Virus record (IMG/VR): IMGVR_UViG_3300030329_001894
Span: 1 to 44,185 of that record
Reading direction: 5' to 3' (one strand)
Length of the DNA stretch: 44,185 nucleotides
Source of the DNA: a virus
Part shown: one piece after another, positions 31,834-39,874 of the stretch
Position numbering within the stretch: position 1 is the first letter of the stretch
How the letters are laid out: the number at the start of each line of letters is the position of its first letter
Made by a program: the position numbers and the translations under genes
Notes under the pieces: model-generated
Databases searched by the model: none
Seen by the model: the letters and a program-made list of their open reading frames with translations, nothing else
Told to the model about the DNA's origin: nothing

Positions 31834-33930
31834 TTATGCCGCTCCTAGTTGTCGTCGTAAGTAATCAAAGTAATCGGCACCCAGAGTGTCTTTAATCTGA
31901 CCTTGTGATAGTTGACTCTGGAATTGATTCTGCAATCGAGACTGCTGGTTATACAATTCATTTCGCAGGAAGCTCGGTGCCCCAAGACCAGAGGCGTGCG
32001 CGGCGATATCGAATCCAATTCGTGGATCTTCTAATTGTGAGGCTAACAACTCCCACCCACCGGATGGCGGGTTCATGATGTTACCAAGAATTTCTGGTGT
32101 GCCATATGCGCCGAGTCCTCGCTCGCCGCCTAAGCGACCTTGGAGGAAATCTCCGTACGTTGGAGGAGTTTGTCCTTGGAGTTGCGAGACACCCTGCGCT
32201 AGTTTGAACGGCGACAAAGATCGTCCAAGTTCAGCTTGCACAGATCTTAAGAAGGGATTCCCGCCGTACATCCCCGCGCCTTGGAGCGCTTCGTGTACAG
32301 ACATATCCGGGTAAAATCCAGCGTCTACAAGATCTCGAGAGATGTCTGTCCATCCGGTGCCTCCCGTAGATGGGGTCTGCGCGGCTGATGCAGCGGCTTG
32401 GGCAGCTAGGGCTGCTTGCTCGACGCTAGCGACTTCTGCTTGATAATTGGCTTGCGCGTCTACAGGGATTATTCGACCACCCTCGCCCGAACCATCGTCA
32501 TTCACACCTATAAATTTTCTACCCTTAGCTTGCTCTCGTATTTTCCACTGGTTGTACGCACCAATCGCTTGTTCCGGGTTCAGGTTCCACAGGTCTTCGT
32601 AGTTCTCGTATCCGGCAGCTTTCGCTTCCATGTACCATCGATACATCTCGTTGGGGTTTCCGCCACCCAGCGAACTTCCCCACTCAGAAAGCCGGAGGCC
32701 ATCTGCACCAAACGTATCACCTTGTTGCGTGCCGGTTATAGGTCCAGTAGTGCCACTAACTGGCGTCTTCAACGAGATAGCCGGTACATTTCGCTTTGGT
32801 CGTGGTGGTGGTGGTGGTGGTTGATTGTTATTACCACCCTGCTGTTGCGGTCCACCCTGCTGTTGCGGTCCACCCTGCTGTTGCTGCGGTCCACCCCCAC
32901 CTTGAGCCGCTGCGTTGGCAGCTTCTATTACTTTATTACTTTGGTTCACCCATATTGTAGCTGCTGTCATGGGATCAGGGCCATACACAGCAAGGTACGT
33001 GTCCTGAGCTTCTTTATCTTGGTCGGCAAGTGTATTGTTATTCTTATCCCGAGGTAAATTTAATCCTGCGAATGGATTAGCACCACTGGCAGGCGGCGTA
33101 CCCCCCTGCTCACTAGTAACAGCAGTAACAATTTGTTCAACAGGGACATCAGTCGGAGCTGCCTGCGCATCTAATCCTAAATACTGACGCACCGTCGGAT
33201 TGTTAATATCTGGTGGAGCTGGAATTGCGACTCCCGGGCGTGATGCCGGGGGTACGCCAGCATCCCATGTCATCTGAGGTTCCATCCAGTTAGCGCCAGC
33301 GGCGGGTTCTAGACTGCTCATCTGAGTAATAGGTTGTTGTGTGGCGACATTATCAATAATTTTCTGTGCTATTTGCGCCGCTGGAGTTCCTAGATTCAAA
33401 GCCTCGTCTCGTCCGCCGGGGGGTACTGTCGAAGTAAAGGACGAACTCGTGTTTACAGTCCCTAGACCCGTTAGATCGCTATCGGGGTCCGTAAATGTCG
33501 TAGTTCCGCCCCTCGCGGGTTCGCGCTTTTGCACAGGTGGCGGAGAAACCACAGGTGGTGGAGGAGCATTGGGGTTAAACTGTGGACCCACTTCACCGGG
33601 CTGTAAACCCGTCTCAGGATCTAACCCTATCCCCATCGAACTGTATAAGCCTGACCTTTGCAGATCTGCAAGCGCTTCAGCTTCCGCAACTCGTTTTGCC
33701 GCCTCCCATGAAGGGTCAGCAGTTTGTCTTTCGTTCCATGCCTTCGATACTCTGCGCCGCCAGAAGGAAGGTTGTGACTCGCCGATACGAGTGTAGCCTT
33801 CAACCTCGTGTTCTACACCGTTGATCATCTCGCCCCACGAAGCACCCTTCGTATAGCCTTGCGGGGGAGCATCGCCGTGAATCCATCCTCCGGGTATATT
33901 ACCTACGTATTCCCATGGTCCTGCTGCCAT
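31834..33930 (-). CDS. large partly disordered structural protein (698 aa)
   Basis: It follows the portal gene in an overlapping arrangement. The N-terminal 100 residues are ordered and aromatic (GPWEYVGNIPGGWIHGDAPPQGY). A long Pro/Gly/Ala/Gln-rich stretch with a QQQGGP repeat and a poly-proline run (about 340-390) is predicted disordered. The C-terminal third is helical and Gln-rich (LYNQQSRLQNQFQSQLSQGQ). The combination suggests an internal or portal-associated virion protein. No enzymatic motif. Confidence 0.7.
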   Translation of the reverse strand: MAAGPWEYVGNIPGGWIHGDAPPQGYTKGASWGEMINGVEHEVEGYTRIGESQPSFWRRRVSKAWNERQTADPSWEAAKRVAEAEALADLQRSGLYSSMGIGLDPETGLQPGEVGPQFNPNAPPPPVVSPPPVQKREPARGGTTTFTDPDSDLTGLGTVNTSSSFTSTVPPGGRDEALNLGTPAAQIAQKIIDNVATQQPITQMSSLEPAAGANWMEPQMTWDAGVPPASRPGVAIPAPPDINNPTVRQYLGLDAQAAPTDVPVEQIVTAVTSEQGGTPPASGANPFAGLNLPRDKNNNTLADQDKEAQDTYLAVYGPDPMTAATIWVNQSNKVIEAANAAAQGGGGPQQQQGGPQQQGGPQQQGGNNNQPPPPPPRPKRNVPAISLKTPVSGTTGPITGTQQGDTFGADGLRLSEWGSSLGGGNPNEMYRWYMEAKAAGYENYEDLWNLNPEQAIGAYNQWKIREQAKGRKFIGVNDDGSGEGGRIIPVDAQANYQAEVASVEQAALAAQAAASAAQTPSTGGTGWTDISRDLVDAGFYPDMSVHEALQGAGMYGGNPFLRSVQAELGRSLSPFKLAQGVSQLQGQTPPTYGDFLQGRLGGERGLGAYGTPEILGNIMNPPSGGWELLASQLEDPRIGFDIAAHASGLGAPSFLRNELYNQQSRLQNQFQSQLSQGQIKDTLGADYFDYLRRQLGAA
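32802..32905. repeat. short tandem repeats (GTGGTG run and 18-bp CCACCCTGCTGTTGCGGT unit)
   Basis: On the + strand a GTG run is followed, after a short spacer, by three close copies of an 18-bp unit starting at 32834. In the gene they encode poly-proline and PQQQGG repeats. Slippage here would change the length of the disordered linker without shifting the frame. Confidence 0.85.
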
Positions 33931-35699
33931 TAGTTCATCCCAAACTGACTGGTGTCATAATTCGCTAATCCTTGACCGGGAGCCTGCATCCCCGGACTAC
34001 CGAGTAAACCGATGCCCGGAGGGGCACCTGCGGGAGCGCCGCCCGGTGGTCCAGCCATGCCGGGAGGTCCGCCCATCGGTCCTGCGGGAGCCGCGCCAGC
34101 GGGTCCAGCCGGAGTCTGCCCCATACCCAACGCCTGCCCGAGCGCTTGCGCTGCCATAACTTCATTGTTATTAACAAGTTCCTGATAAGCCATCGCCATC
34201 ACGACTTCCGGCATCCGAAGGGGAAGTTCTGCAATCACTCGGTTCCGTTCTTTCATTGGATCTTGGACTAACAAGATCTTTTCTCGAGCATACTGCATAG
34301 AAACTACAGGGTTAGCCCCCTGTGTCAAACTCGCAGCAACCTGCGCTCGCATTAAATCATCTTCAGGCAGAGACAACTTACGTGTACAGTATACACTATA
34401 ATCGCCATCAATTTCAGTATATGAGAAGTCTGAGAGCCGAAATGGGTTACCCATGCCGTCAGTACCACTATAATCCATAATCAGTTCTTCGCGTTCAATA
34501 CCCTTCAAAATGCGCCGTGCGGACTCCATATCGAACATCTGGAGTCGTTTCAGGTACGGTTCGAGACGTAACCCGGCGTGATGCCCGGTCAACGTAATGG
34601 CTAGCGCAGACATACCGCCCTCACCGGCTCCTCCATACACCGTCTCCTGAAAGGTTGCACGATACATCGCCTGAAGCACGGATTGGAGCAGCGGCACCAT
34701 TTCTGGGGGAGCGCCCGGTACATCCAGTACTTGCACGATATCGGTCGCTAACAGGGTATTTACAGCCCCGCTACCCAGTTCAAGGCGTCGTACCGTACCA
34801 TCGCGAGTTTTGACGACAACCGTCGGCTTAGCGTACTTCTTGACGATAAGACCCATTGTCTCGAGTAATTCGTTGTAATAGTCGTGGAGATCCCGATTCG
34901 CGTGATTCAGGGCCATGCCCATGTGTTCTACAAAGTCTCGATCATCATTGACCAGACCCCGGAAGTTATGCCCATTGACTGGACCGACCAGCCACGGAAC
35001 TTCGCCCTGCTTATGCTGGTCGCGCCAGACCTCGGTATTATCAATCAGCGTGACGACATCAGTGTCATCATAGAACTCGACAAGCTCATGCGTCTTATAC
35101 GGGTCGTCAGGATCAATATCGTTATGCACCTTTGAATACCGCTTATCGGCTAGAATACGCCCCCCGGCCACCGGAATCTGTGAAAAGACCCAGAGATACC
35201 CATCATCCGTCTGCGGACCCGGATACACCGTCATCGGGTTGTAATGACGGGTAAACCTGAATGGACTCTTGCCATCCTCTTGTGGCGCGACATATTGTCT
35301 CGAAGCAATCCACCCGTAATTTAACTGGTTAAACGCATTCTCGTAGTCTGGCGGCATATCACCGCGACGAAAGGCTCGCATGTCCATATCGGAGCGAATA
35401 CCCGAAAATACCTGTTCAATACGTGAAGATCGTGTCTGCTCTTCGGGGGTATCATCTCGAGGTCGAACCGACGTTTGTGGCTCCTGTCGAGTAATGATAG
35501 CCGCAGCCAGCCCTACAGCCGTGTGCGGCATGTTGTCCCGCACCGCAACGCCACCGGGTTGTTGAGGCCGCTCAGCCACCTCATACATGTCAAGCATCCG
35601 CAACATCATGTCATTGCGGGGCTTATAATGATCTACAGCCGCATTGACGAGGGAAACAATCTGTTCCTCGTCTCGGCCTCCACCTTCGAGTTCAGCCAA
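33930..35699 (-). CDS. portal protein (589 aa)
   Basis: The order is typical of large podovirus-like portals: N-terminal helices (IVSLVNAAVDHYKPRNDMMLRMLDMYE), a wing region with NYGWIASRQYVAP and NPMTVYPGPQTDDGYLWVF, a stem/clip region with GMALNHANRDLHDYYNELLETMG and GAPPEMVPLLQSVLQAMYRATF, then a helical crown. The last 80 residues are a Pro/Gly/Ala/Met tail (GPMGGPPGMAGPPGG), presumably flexible. It lies downstream of TerL as expected. Confidence 0.87.
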   Translation of the reverse strand: MAELEGGGRDEEQIVSLVNAAVDHYKPRNDMMLRMLDMYEVAERPQQPGGVAVRDNMPHTAVGLAAAIITRQEPQTSVRPRDDTPEEQTRSSRIEQVFSGIRSDMDMRAFRRGDMPPDYENAFNQLNYGWIASRQYVAPQEDGKSPFRFTRHYNPMTVYPGPQTDDGYLWVFSQIPVAGGRILADKRYSKVHNDIDPDDPYKTHELVEFYDDTDVVTLIDNTEVWRDQHKQGEVPWLVGPVNGHNFRGLVNDDRDFVEHMGMALNHANRDLHDYYNELLETMGLIVKKYAKPTVVVKTRDGTVRRLELGSGAVNTLLATDIVQVLDVPGAPPEMVPLLQSVLQAMYRATFQETVYGGAGEGGMSALAITLTGHHAGLRLEPYLKRLQMFDMESARRILKGIEREELIMDYSGTDGMGNPFRLSDFSYTEIDGDYSVYCTRKLSLPEDDLMRAQVAASLTQGANPVVSMQYAREKILLVQDPMKERNRVIAELPLRMPEVVMAMAYQELVNNNEVMAAQALGQALGMGQTPAGPAGAAPAGPMGGPPGMAGPPGGAPAGAPPGIGLLGSPGMQAPGQGLANYDTSQFGMN

Positions 35700-35916
35700 C
35701 TAGTTCGACCTGTTCTGGAGATAATTCCATTGTAATTTCGCCCTCATCGACAGGAAACCATAACAGGACACCGCCCGTCATTGGACGTTGGTGCGGTATC
35801 GGGAATGGATTCCCTTCTTTATCTGTAACACGAAACGAGCCATCCGGCCCAAAAACTGGGTACAATTCGGTGGCTCCATTGCCCTCCATGATGTCAATAA
35901 CTTCTTGTCGTCGCAT
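35692..35916 (-). CDS. hypothetical protein between TerL and portal (74 aa)
   Basis: The ATG at 35916 follows GGGGGATAAT, so it is preferred over 35928, which has no ribosome site. Product MRRQEVIDIMEGNGATELYPVFGPDGSFRV ... VLLWFPVDEGEITMEL; compact, acidic, beta-rich. Unknown family. It overlaps the portal start by 8 bases. Confidence 0.72.
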   Translation of the reverse strand: MRRQEVIDIMEGNGATELYPVFGPDGSFRVTDKEGNPFPIPHQRPMTGGVLLWFPVDEGEITMELSPEQVELVG

Positions 35917-35934
35917 ATTATCCCCCATATTCTA

Positions 35935-37590
35935 TCATATTTGTAGCCGATCAGGTAATTGTTTGCCATATTTCTTTAATAATGACATTCGACGTGACCC
36001 GGAACGCACCGAATCCAGATAATCGAGGTCTTCTCGAGGCACGGATTCTGAGTAGTACGGATCAGCAATATTCTGGTTCCCATGCTCAAAATAGTCCCGC
36101 ATTTGCCAACAGATAAGATCAGCGATCAAACAGTCATCAAATGCGCCTCGACGCGCTCCCGTACGCCCGGTTTTGTTCGAGACTTTTACATCCTGCTCCC
36201 GAGTCTCCTCGCGCACATACGTGAGGTATTCCCCGAGCAACGTCTCATCATACGATACCATTGCGCCTGTCGCGAGGGCTTCCTGCATCGTAGAAATCAT
36301 TACAGGTTTTGTCGATTTGTTCGTCACCCACCCTTCCTTGACGCTGACGTTTTCCCCCGAAGTACCAGAGACACGCAACTCATAGTAAAGGTTAGAATAG
36401 CCCACGTCCGTAAGAGCCTCGAGAACCGCGAGTCCGGGTCCGTTTCGCTCCACACCAATAAAAGCGGAGTTCCACCGCCATCCCAGATCTGCGATTTTTG
36501 CAGCGAAAACACGAGGCTCCCATCGTCCTCGGAGTGTTGCCACGTGTACCCCGGTCCTCCAATCCCGCACAATCGCCGCTCCGTAGTCTCCATCAGCGAG
36601 TCCTTCTGAACAGTCAACCCCAATGATATACTCCCGGCCCATAATAGGCTCCTGCCACTCGCGAAGTTCTTGGGTCATCACCAGTGGACGATGTTTTGCT
36701 GCTTCCTTCATCATGGCCATAATAATCGACGCATCGAAGACCTGTGCGCCTGATGCGACAAAGGCTTCTTCCCACGTGCGCGGGAATTCCTGCGCCATGT
36801 CCCGTTTTCCAAGCTCGGGTCCACCGGCTGAGATCTTATTCTTCAACATGGTGGCGTACCACTCGGGATCAGCGGTTCTATCCGGGTGGCTCGACCACGG
36901 AATGAACCATGGCACGAAATCGTTCTGCTTTCCATGCGCGGAGCGGAAGATATTGTAGAACGTCCCCGCCGCACCCTTCGCGGTACTCAGCCCGATAATC
37001 TGCCCTTCGATCCCCAGTGAGTCAGAGATGGCCGCAAAGTTCTCCGTATCGTACGGGTGCATCGCCCACTCATCAAGAACCGCCAGCGAGGTCGCTTCAC
37101 CACGTCCGGCGTCTTCGGTGGACGCGAGCGACTCGACACGACTAAACGCATTATCCGCACCGTCAAGAAAGAACTCAATAACCTGCGTGCTGCGATTCGG
37201 CTCGACGCCGGGGATCAACCACTTCGGAATCTTACTGAACGTATCCTTCATCCGGCGAATCAACATCTTCGCCGCCATCTCCTTGTAGGAGAGGAGCAAG
37301 ACGTTCGATCCGGGATGAAAGAGCGCGAGCCATAACGCATAAAAGCTCACCAGCCACGATACACCGAGCTGGCGAGCCTTTAAGATAACGTGTCGATTTT
37401 TGCCGTCTACACCGTGTTGCCAGTTATGGACGAGGGCCAATTGCCAATCCCACGGGATAAACTTTTGGAGTCCCTTACTCGTCCCCCGAGTTTCGGTATA
37501 CCACGCATAGTGCTGGACGAAATACGCACAGGATTCGCGGCATTTCGCCATTTCTTCATCAGCATTAACTACACGGCTCTTTGTATCCAC
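35935..37590 (-). CDS. terL: terminase large subunit (551 aa)
   Basis: ATPase: Walker A KARQLGVS (71-78) of the K-x-R-Q-x-G-x-S type and Walker B LAVLDEW (D173 E174), followed by a coupling segment IIGLSTAKG. Nuclease: GVDCSEGLADGDYGAA (D326), GVERNG (E381) and GAFDDCLIAD near 490, the three acidic sites of the RNase H-like domain. Both halves are complete, so it should be active. GTG at 37590 overlaps the zinc protein by 26 bases with a poor ribosome site; ATG at 37551 is the alternative start. Confidence 0.96.
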   Translation of the reverse strand: MDTKSRVVNADEEMAKCRESCAYFVQHYAWYTETRGTSKGLQKFIPWDWQLALVHNWQHGVDGKNRHVILKARQLGVSWLVSFYALWLALFHPGSNVLLLSYKEMAAKMLIRRMKDTFSKIPKWLIPGVEPNRSTQVIEFFLDGADNAFSRVESLASTEDAGRGEATSLAVLDEWAMHPYDTENFAAISDSLGIEGQIIGLSTAKGAAGTFYNIFRSAHGKQNDFVPWFIPWSSHPDRTADPEWYATMLKNKISAGGPELGKRDMAQEFPRTWEEAFVASGAQVFDASIIMAMMKEAAKHRPLVMTQELREWQEPIMGREYIIGVDCSEGLADGDYGAAIVRDWRTGVHVATLRGRWEPRVFAAKIADLGWRWNSAFIGVERNGPGLAVLEALTDVGYSNLYYELRVSGTSGENVSVKEGWVTNKSTKPVMISTMQEALATGAMVSYDETLLGEYLTYVREETREQDVKVSNKTGRTGARRGAFDDCLIADLICWQMRDYFEHGNQNIADPYYSESVPREDLDYLDSVRSGSRRMSLLKKYGKQLPDRLQI

Positions 37591-37747
37591 AGTTTTTACA
37601 GATCGCTAACGAGCAGCCGTTAATAAACGGGAGCTTTCCCACACCACACGACGGACAATCTTCATATCGATCATCAGTCGAAGCAGATCGTTTAACAAAT
37701 ACAGGGACTTTCTCACGGGGAGCGGGAACAGGGATCTGAAGAGCCAT
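37565..37747 (-). CDS. zinc-ribbon protein upstream of TerL (60 aa)
   Basis: CPSCGVGKLPF...CKNCGYKEPCS places four cysteines of a zinc ribbon in the C-terminal half, after a proline-rich N-terminus (PVPAPREKVP). Overlap with terL suggests coupled translation. A role as a packaging cofactor or transcription adaptor is conceivable, not shown. Confidence 0.75.
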   Translation of the reverse strand: MALQIPVPAPREKVPVFVKRSASTDDRYEDCPSCGVGKLPFINGCSLAICKNCGYKEPCS

Positions 37748-37762
37748 TGAACGCCTTTACGA

Positions 37763-38011
37763 TTAAGAGACAATTTCCCATCCCATCGTTTCTGCGGCGG
37801 TCACAATATGCGGATCATCCGACCACTTATCCGTGCCGTCCAGTAACTGCTCAAAGCGGACGGCTCGAATAACGTCGGCTTGGGGGGAGCGAAAGAGTCG
37901 AGGTTTCTTTCTGGGTTCCATTATACCATCTGCGTTGGCGTACGAATACAAATTATTGTCGTGCGCTCGCGAATGTTTTCGCTTTGATAAGCTGCTCATC
38001 CAGAAGTCCAT
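37763..38011 (-). CDS. hypothetical basic protein (82 aa)
   Basis: ATG at 38011 with GAGG upstream. Basic N-terminal half (SKRKHSRAHDNNLYSY; MEPRKKPRLFRSP), then RAVRFEQLLDGTDKWSDDPHIVTAAETMGW. No family. An internal ATG at 37921 is preceded by TGGTATAAT, but that string also encodes DGIM in frame, so it may be chance. Confidence 0.68.
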   Translation of the reverse strand: MDFWMSSLSKRKHSRAHDNNLYSYANADGIMEPRKKPRLFRSPQADVIRAVRFEQLLDGTDKWSDDPHIVTAAETMGWEIVS

Positions 38012-38018
38012 AATCGCC

Positions 38019-38132
38019 TCATTCTACCATCAGCGGCACACTTCGCGGAACCTTTCGCGGTGCCCGTATTCGAATAATTTTTTTAGCGTCGCCCCACCCA
38101 AACTGCCGTCCGTGCAACAGCCGTCGTCTCAT
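38019..38132 (-). CDS. 37-residue very basic protein
   Basis: Start and the preceding stop share ATGA (38129-38132). Product MRRRLLHGRQFGWGDAKK...RAPRKVPRSVP carries 11 Arg/Lys in 37 residues, so it likely binds nucleic acid or the membrane surface. Too short for ordinary gene finders; support comes from the coupling and from the next gene starting 8 bases later. Confidence 0.55.
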   Translation of the reverse strand: MRRRLLHGRQFGWGDAKKIIRIRAPRKVPRSVPLMVE

Positions 38133-38359
38133 GTTACGAACCCGATGGCGGGTGTCTTTCGTCGCCGACCCACAGGTGGACGATGCCCAAGTTTACGTCG
38201 TAAACGGGACAGCAACGCCGTTTCTTCCCAAGGTTGAAGCTCCACCCCGCAAGGTTCACACTCAGCCCAAGGCCCATAAACCGCCAGACGTACACGTCGA
38301 GCGAAATCTTCCTCATCGTCACATTCAAAGAAATCGATGGTAAATGTGTGTCCAGCCAT
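38129..38359 (-). CDS. hypothetical protein (76 aa)
   Basis: ATG at 38359 follows GGAGCGGTGAC and lies one base after the previous stop. Product starts MAGHTFTIDFFECDDEEDFARRVRLAVYGPW; two cysteines (CEPC) and a basic C-terminus (LRRKLGHRPPVGRRRK). Possibly metal binding; no family recognised. Confidence 0.68.
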   Translation of the reverse strand: MAGHTFTIDFFECDDEEDFARRVRLAVYGPWAECEPCGVELQPWEETALLSRLRRKLGHRPPVGRRRKTPAIGFVT

Positions 38360-38360
38360 G

Positions 38361-38645
38361 TCACCGCTCCACATTCTCCGCATACCCCGCCACATCGACC
38401 ATATTGTCACGTTTCGGGAAATGCACGTCCCTGTTAATCTTTAACGCAATCATCATATTGCCCACCACGCGAGGCGGAAGGTTCGGTATGGGTTTGAACC
38501 CTTGCTTCTTCAGATACCGATTGATCAGCGTTGCCCACAATACTCCCAACGATGTAAAATCCTCGATGGCCGGTCCATACTCAGGATCGCGCTCTTCATG
38601 CACGACCGCGTAGGCATCCATGAGGACTGATTTTTCTACATCCAC
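38361..38645 (-). CDS. DUF6378-like phage protein (94 aa)
   Basis: GTG at 38645 lies 5 bases after GGAGG; the longer TTG start at 38657 precedes that site. YAVVHEERDPEYGPAIEDFTSLGVLWATLI ... VVGNMMIALKINRDVHFPKRDNMVDVAGYAENV matches the DUF6378 pattern (R-x3-YG, W near the middle, M-x-KxxR, DxxxDxxGYA) found in many phages. The fold is helical, and the spacing of acidic residues recalls all-alpha NTP pyrophosphohydrolases (MazG-like), a possible activity. Confidence 0.82.
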   Translation of the reverse strand: MDVEKSVLMDAYAVVHEERDPEYGPAIEDFTSLGVLWATLINRYLKKQGFKPIPNLPPRVVGNMMIALKINRDVHFPKRDNMVDVAGYAENVER

Positions 38646-38664
38646 TATTCCCTCCAATAAAGTA

Positions 38665-38703
38665 GGCGCACCCCCGGTGGGGAGGGCAGCTCGGGGGTAC
38701 GCC
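38665..38703 (-). terminator. long GC-rich stem-loop
   Basis: GGCGCACCCCC (38665-38675) and GGGGGTACGCC (38693-38703) form an 11-bp stem with one wobble and a 17-nt loop. On the minus strand TACTTTATT follows. It separates the micro-gene group from the DUF6378 gene and may act as a partial terminator or processing site. Confidence 0.55.
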
Positions 38704-38709
38704 CAGTGT

Positions 38710-38904
38710 TCACAATTGTTTTACTCCCCGACAATACGCAGGCCATGCAACCCGACACTTTGGATTACACAACTCTGCGCCGGGACACGTCTGGTAATCA
38801 AGGGATTTGTTGCTTAGGTTACCCATACGTTGCCCCCACACAAGAGACAGTGCCAAGATTAAAGTGATGAGGATTGCGCCTCCCACCACAACCCTCCGGG
38901 TCAT
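38710..38904 (-). CDS. small exported or membrane-anchored cysteine protein (64 aa)
   Basis: MTRRVVVGGAILITLILALSLVWGQ is a basic end followed by an 18-residue hydrophobic span; the rest is a polar domain with four cysteines (CPGAELCNPKCRVAWPAYC). This could be a signal-anchored periplasmic protein with disulfides, or a spanin-like product; no lipobox is seen. It closes the micro-gene string near the lysis module. Confidence 0.65.
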   Translation of the reverse strand: MTRRVVVGGAILITLILALSLVWGQRMGNLSNKSLDYQTCPGAELCNPKCRVAWPAYCRGVKQL

Positions 38905-38907
38905 ATT

Positions 38908-38958
38908 TTAGTAGCGTGGTCGTCGATTAATCTTTGACTTTTTCTTCTTTTTTGGCAT
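38908..38958 (-). CDS. 16-residue lysine/arginine micro-protein
   Basis: The ATG shares one base with the preceding stop (TAATG). Product MPKKKKKSKINRRPRY, 10 of 16 residues Lys or Arg. Translation must be by coupling, as no ribosome site is present. It may be real or a chance frame; the exact junction is the only support. Confidence 0.4.
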   Translation of the reverse strand: MPKKKKKSKINRRPRY

Positions 38959-39059
38959 TATCGACCGTGCTGGGAAGGCCGTGAATCCGGCTTCTTCTCC
39001 AACGTCGTCTTGCGCGGTCCATCGCGCTGTACGACACGGCCCTTAGCTCCGTCGCCCAT
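38958..39059 (-). CDS. 33-residue basic micro-protein
   Basis: ATG follows ACGGAGACATA (a GGAG site) within the end of the previous micro-gene. Product MGDGAKGRVVQRDGPRKTTLEKKPDSRPSQHGR is polar and probably disordered. The overlaps on both sides fit an operon of tiny genes. Confidence 0.55.
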   Translation of the reverse strand: MGDGAKGRVVQRDGPRKTTLEKKPDSRPSQHGR

Positions 39060-39144
39060 TATGTCTCCGTTCTATTAGACTGGGCACTATTAACGACAAT
39101 CCACCCAGCGTAAACATTGATACCAAGGCTACAGGAAGTTCCAT
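39043..39144 (-). CDS. 33-residue membrane micro-protein
   Basis: ATG at 39144 follows GAGGAG. MELPVALVSMFTLGGLSLIVPSLIERRHNGRRS is one hydrophobic span of about 20 residues followed by a basic tail, the layout of pinholins and other small phage lysis or exclusion peptides. First gene after the extended -10 promoter at 39203-39211, which supports expression. Confidence 0.6.
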   Translation of the reverse strand: MELPVALVSMFTLGGLSLIVPSLIERRHNGRRS

Positions 39145-39202
39145 ACGAGATGCTCCTCACAGAAAAACACCGTCGTCAACGTATGGCTCCCTTGCCTCCC
39201 CT

Positions 39203-39211
39203 ATTATACCA
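39203..39211 (-). promoter_or_regulatory. extended -10 promoter TGGTATAAT before the micro-genes
   Basis: Minus-strand TGTGGTATAAT lies right after the transglycosylase stop and about 60 bases upstream of the membrane micro-gene. No -35 box. Part of the TGnTAnAnT family. Confidence 0.68.
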
Positions 39212-39216
39212 CAGGG

Positions 39217-39771
39217 TTACCCGTCCGGGTTGTGGTAATAGACCTCAGCATCCTTGTGAATCGTGCGATCTTCCGCACTGTGGAAGTGTTCGGGCGGGAT
39301 GCGGTTTAAGACTTGAATCGTCTGCCCGAGATGATGGAGCGCTCCAAGCTTGAGCGCGTGGTTTCGGGCTGAGTCCTCGCGGAGTAACTCAACCTCGGTC
39401 TTTGACGGTTGCCCACTCGCCGCAAGAATGATATCGGCGTACTGGACCAAGCCCTCCTCGCGGAAACTCCCCGTCGATCCGCGTCCCGTGTTGTAATCCG
39501 CCAAGGCTTCGCGGTAATCACCCTCGCGATACGCCAGATGACTCGCCATCAAGTGCGCCGCGTATTTCAGGCTTGCGTATGGATCGAAGGTCTTGCCTTC
39601 CATCTCCGGGTGATACTTCGGAATGATCTGGGCGATACCCTGCGCTCCGGCCCAACTCACGGCGTTCGGGTTCCAGCCCGACTCCATGTTGATCTGGTTT
39701 CGAAAGATCTCGCGATCTATGCCAGCGTCATCCGCCATAAGATCGGCATACTCAACAAGCTCAGTAGTCAT
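39217..39771 (-). CDS. soluble lytic transglycosylase-like muralytic enzyme (184 aa)
   Basis: ATG at 39771 has GGAGGGG 6 bases upstream. NMESGWNPNAVSWAGAQGIAQIIP (E30 catalytic, GIAQI motif) and ASLKYAAHLMASHL...ALADYNTG are the SLT/goose-lysozyme-like signatures. No signal peptide, so it needs a holin or acts from the virion. It is paralogous to the N-terminal domain of the 41514-42413 gene. Own promoter upstream. Confidence 0.87.
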   Translation of the reverse strand: MTTELVEYADLMADDAGIDREIFRNQINMESGWNPNAVSWAGAQGIAQIIPKYHPEMEGKTFDPYASLKYAAHLMASHLAYREGDYREALADYNTGRGSTGSFREEGLVQYADIILAASGQPSKTEVELLREDSARNHALKLGALHHLGQTIQVLNRIPPEHFHSAEDRTIHKDAEVYYHNPDG

Positions 39772-39813
39772 ACGTATCCCCTCCGTCGTTCGGGCCACCC
39801 ACACGACCCTCTA

Positions 39814-39822
39814 AGTATAGCA
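39814..39822 (-). promoter_or_regulatory. extended -10 promoter TGCTATACT before the transglycosylase
   Basis: Minus-strand GATGCTATACT is 43 bases upstream of the gene start, with no -35 box. The other transglycosylase gene has the near-identical TGGTATACT at 42446-42454. Confidence 0.63.
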
Positions 39823-39874
39823 TCTGCCAGTACAGCATGATACGGAATTGACGAACGGAACCGGCCCAGAGCAT

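Noticed and set aside
32416-33057. 213-residue + strand frame
   Set aside because: Serine/leucine/tryptophan-rich shadow of the repeat-containing structural gene on the other strand.
37920-37928. TGGTATAAT on the minus strand
   Set aside because: It matches the promoter class but lies inside a gene and encodes DGIM in frame, with no start directly downstream except an internal ATG; it could be chance.
38022-38030. TGGTAGAAT on the minus strand
   Set aside because: It encodes the end of the 37-residue gene and the next start is too close for a normal leader, so it was not called as a promoter.
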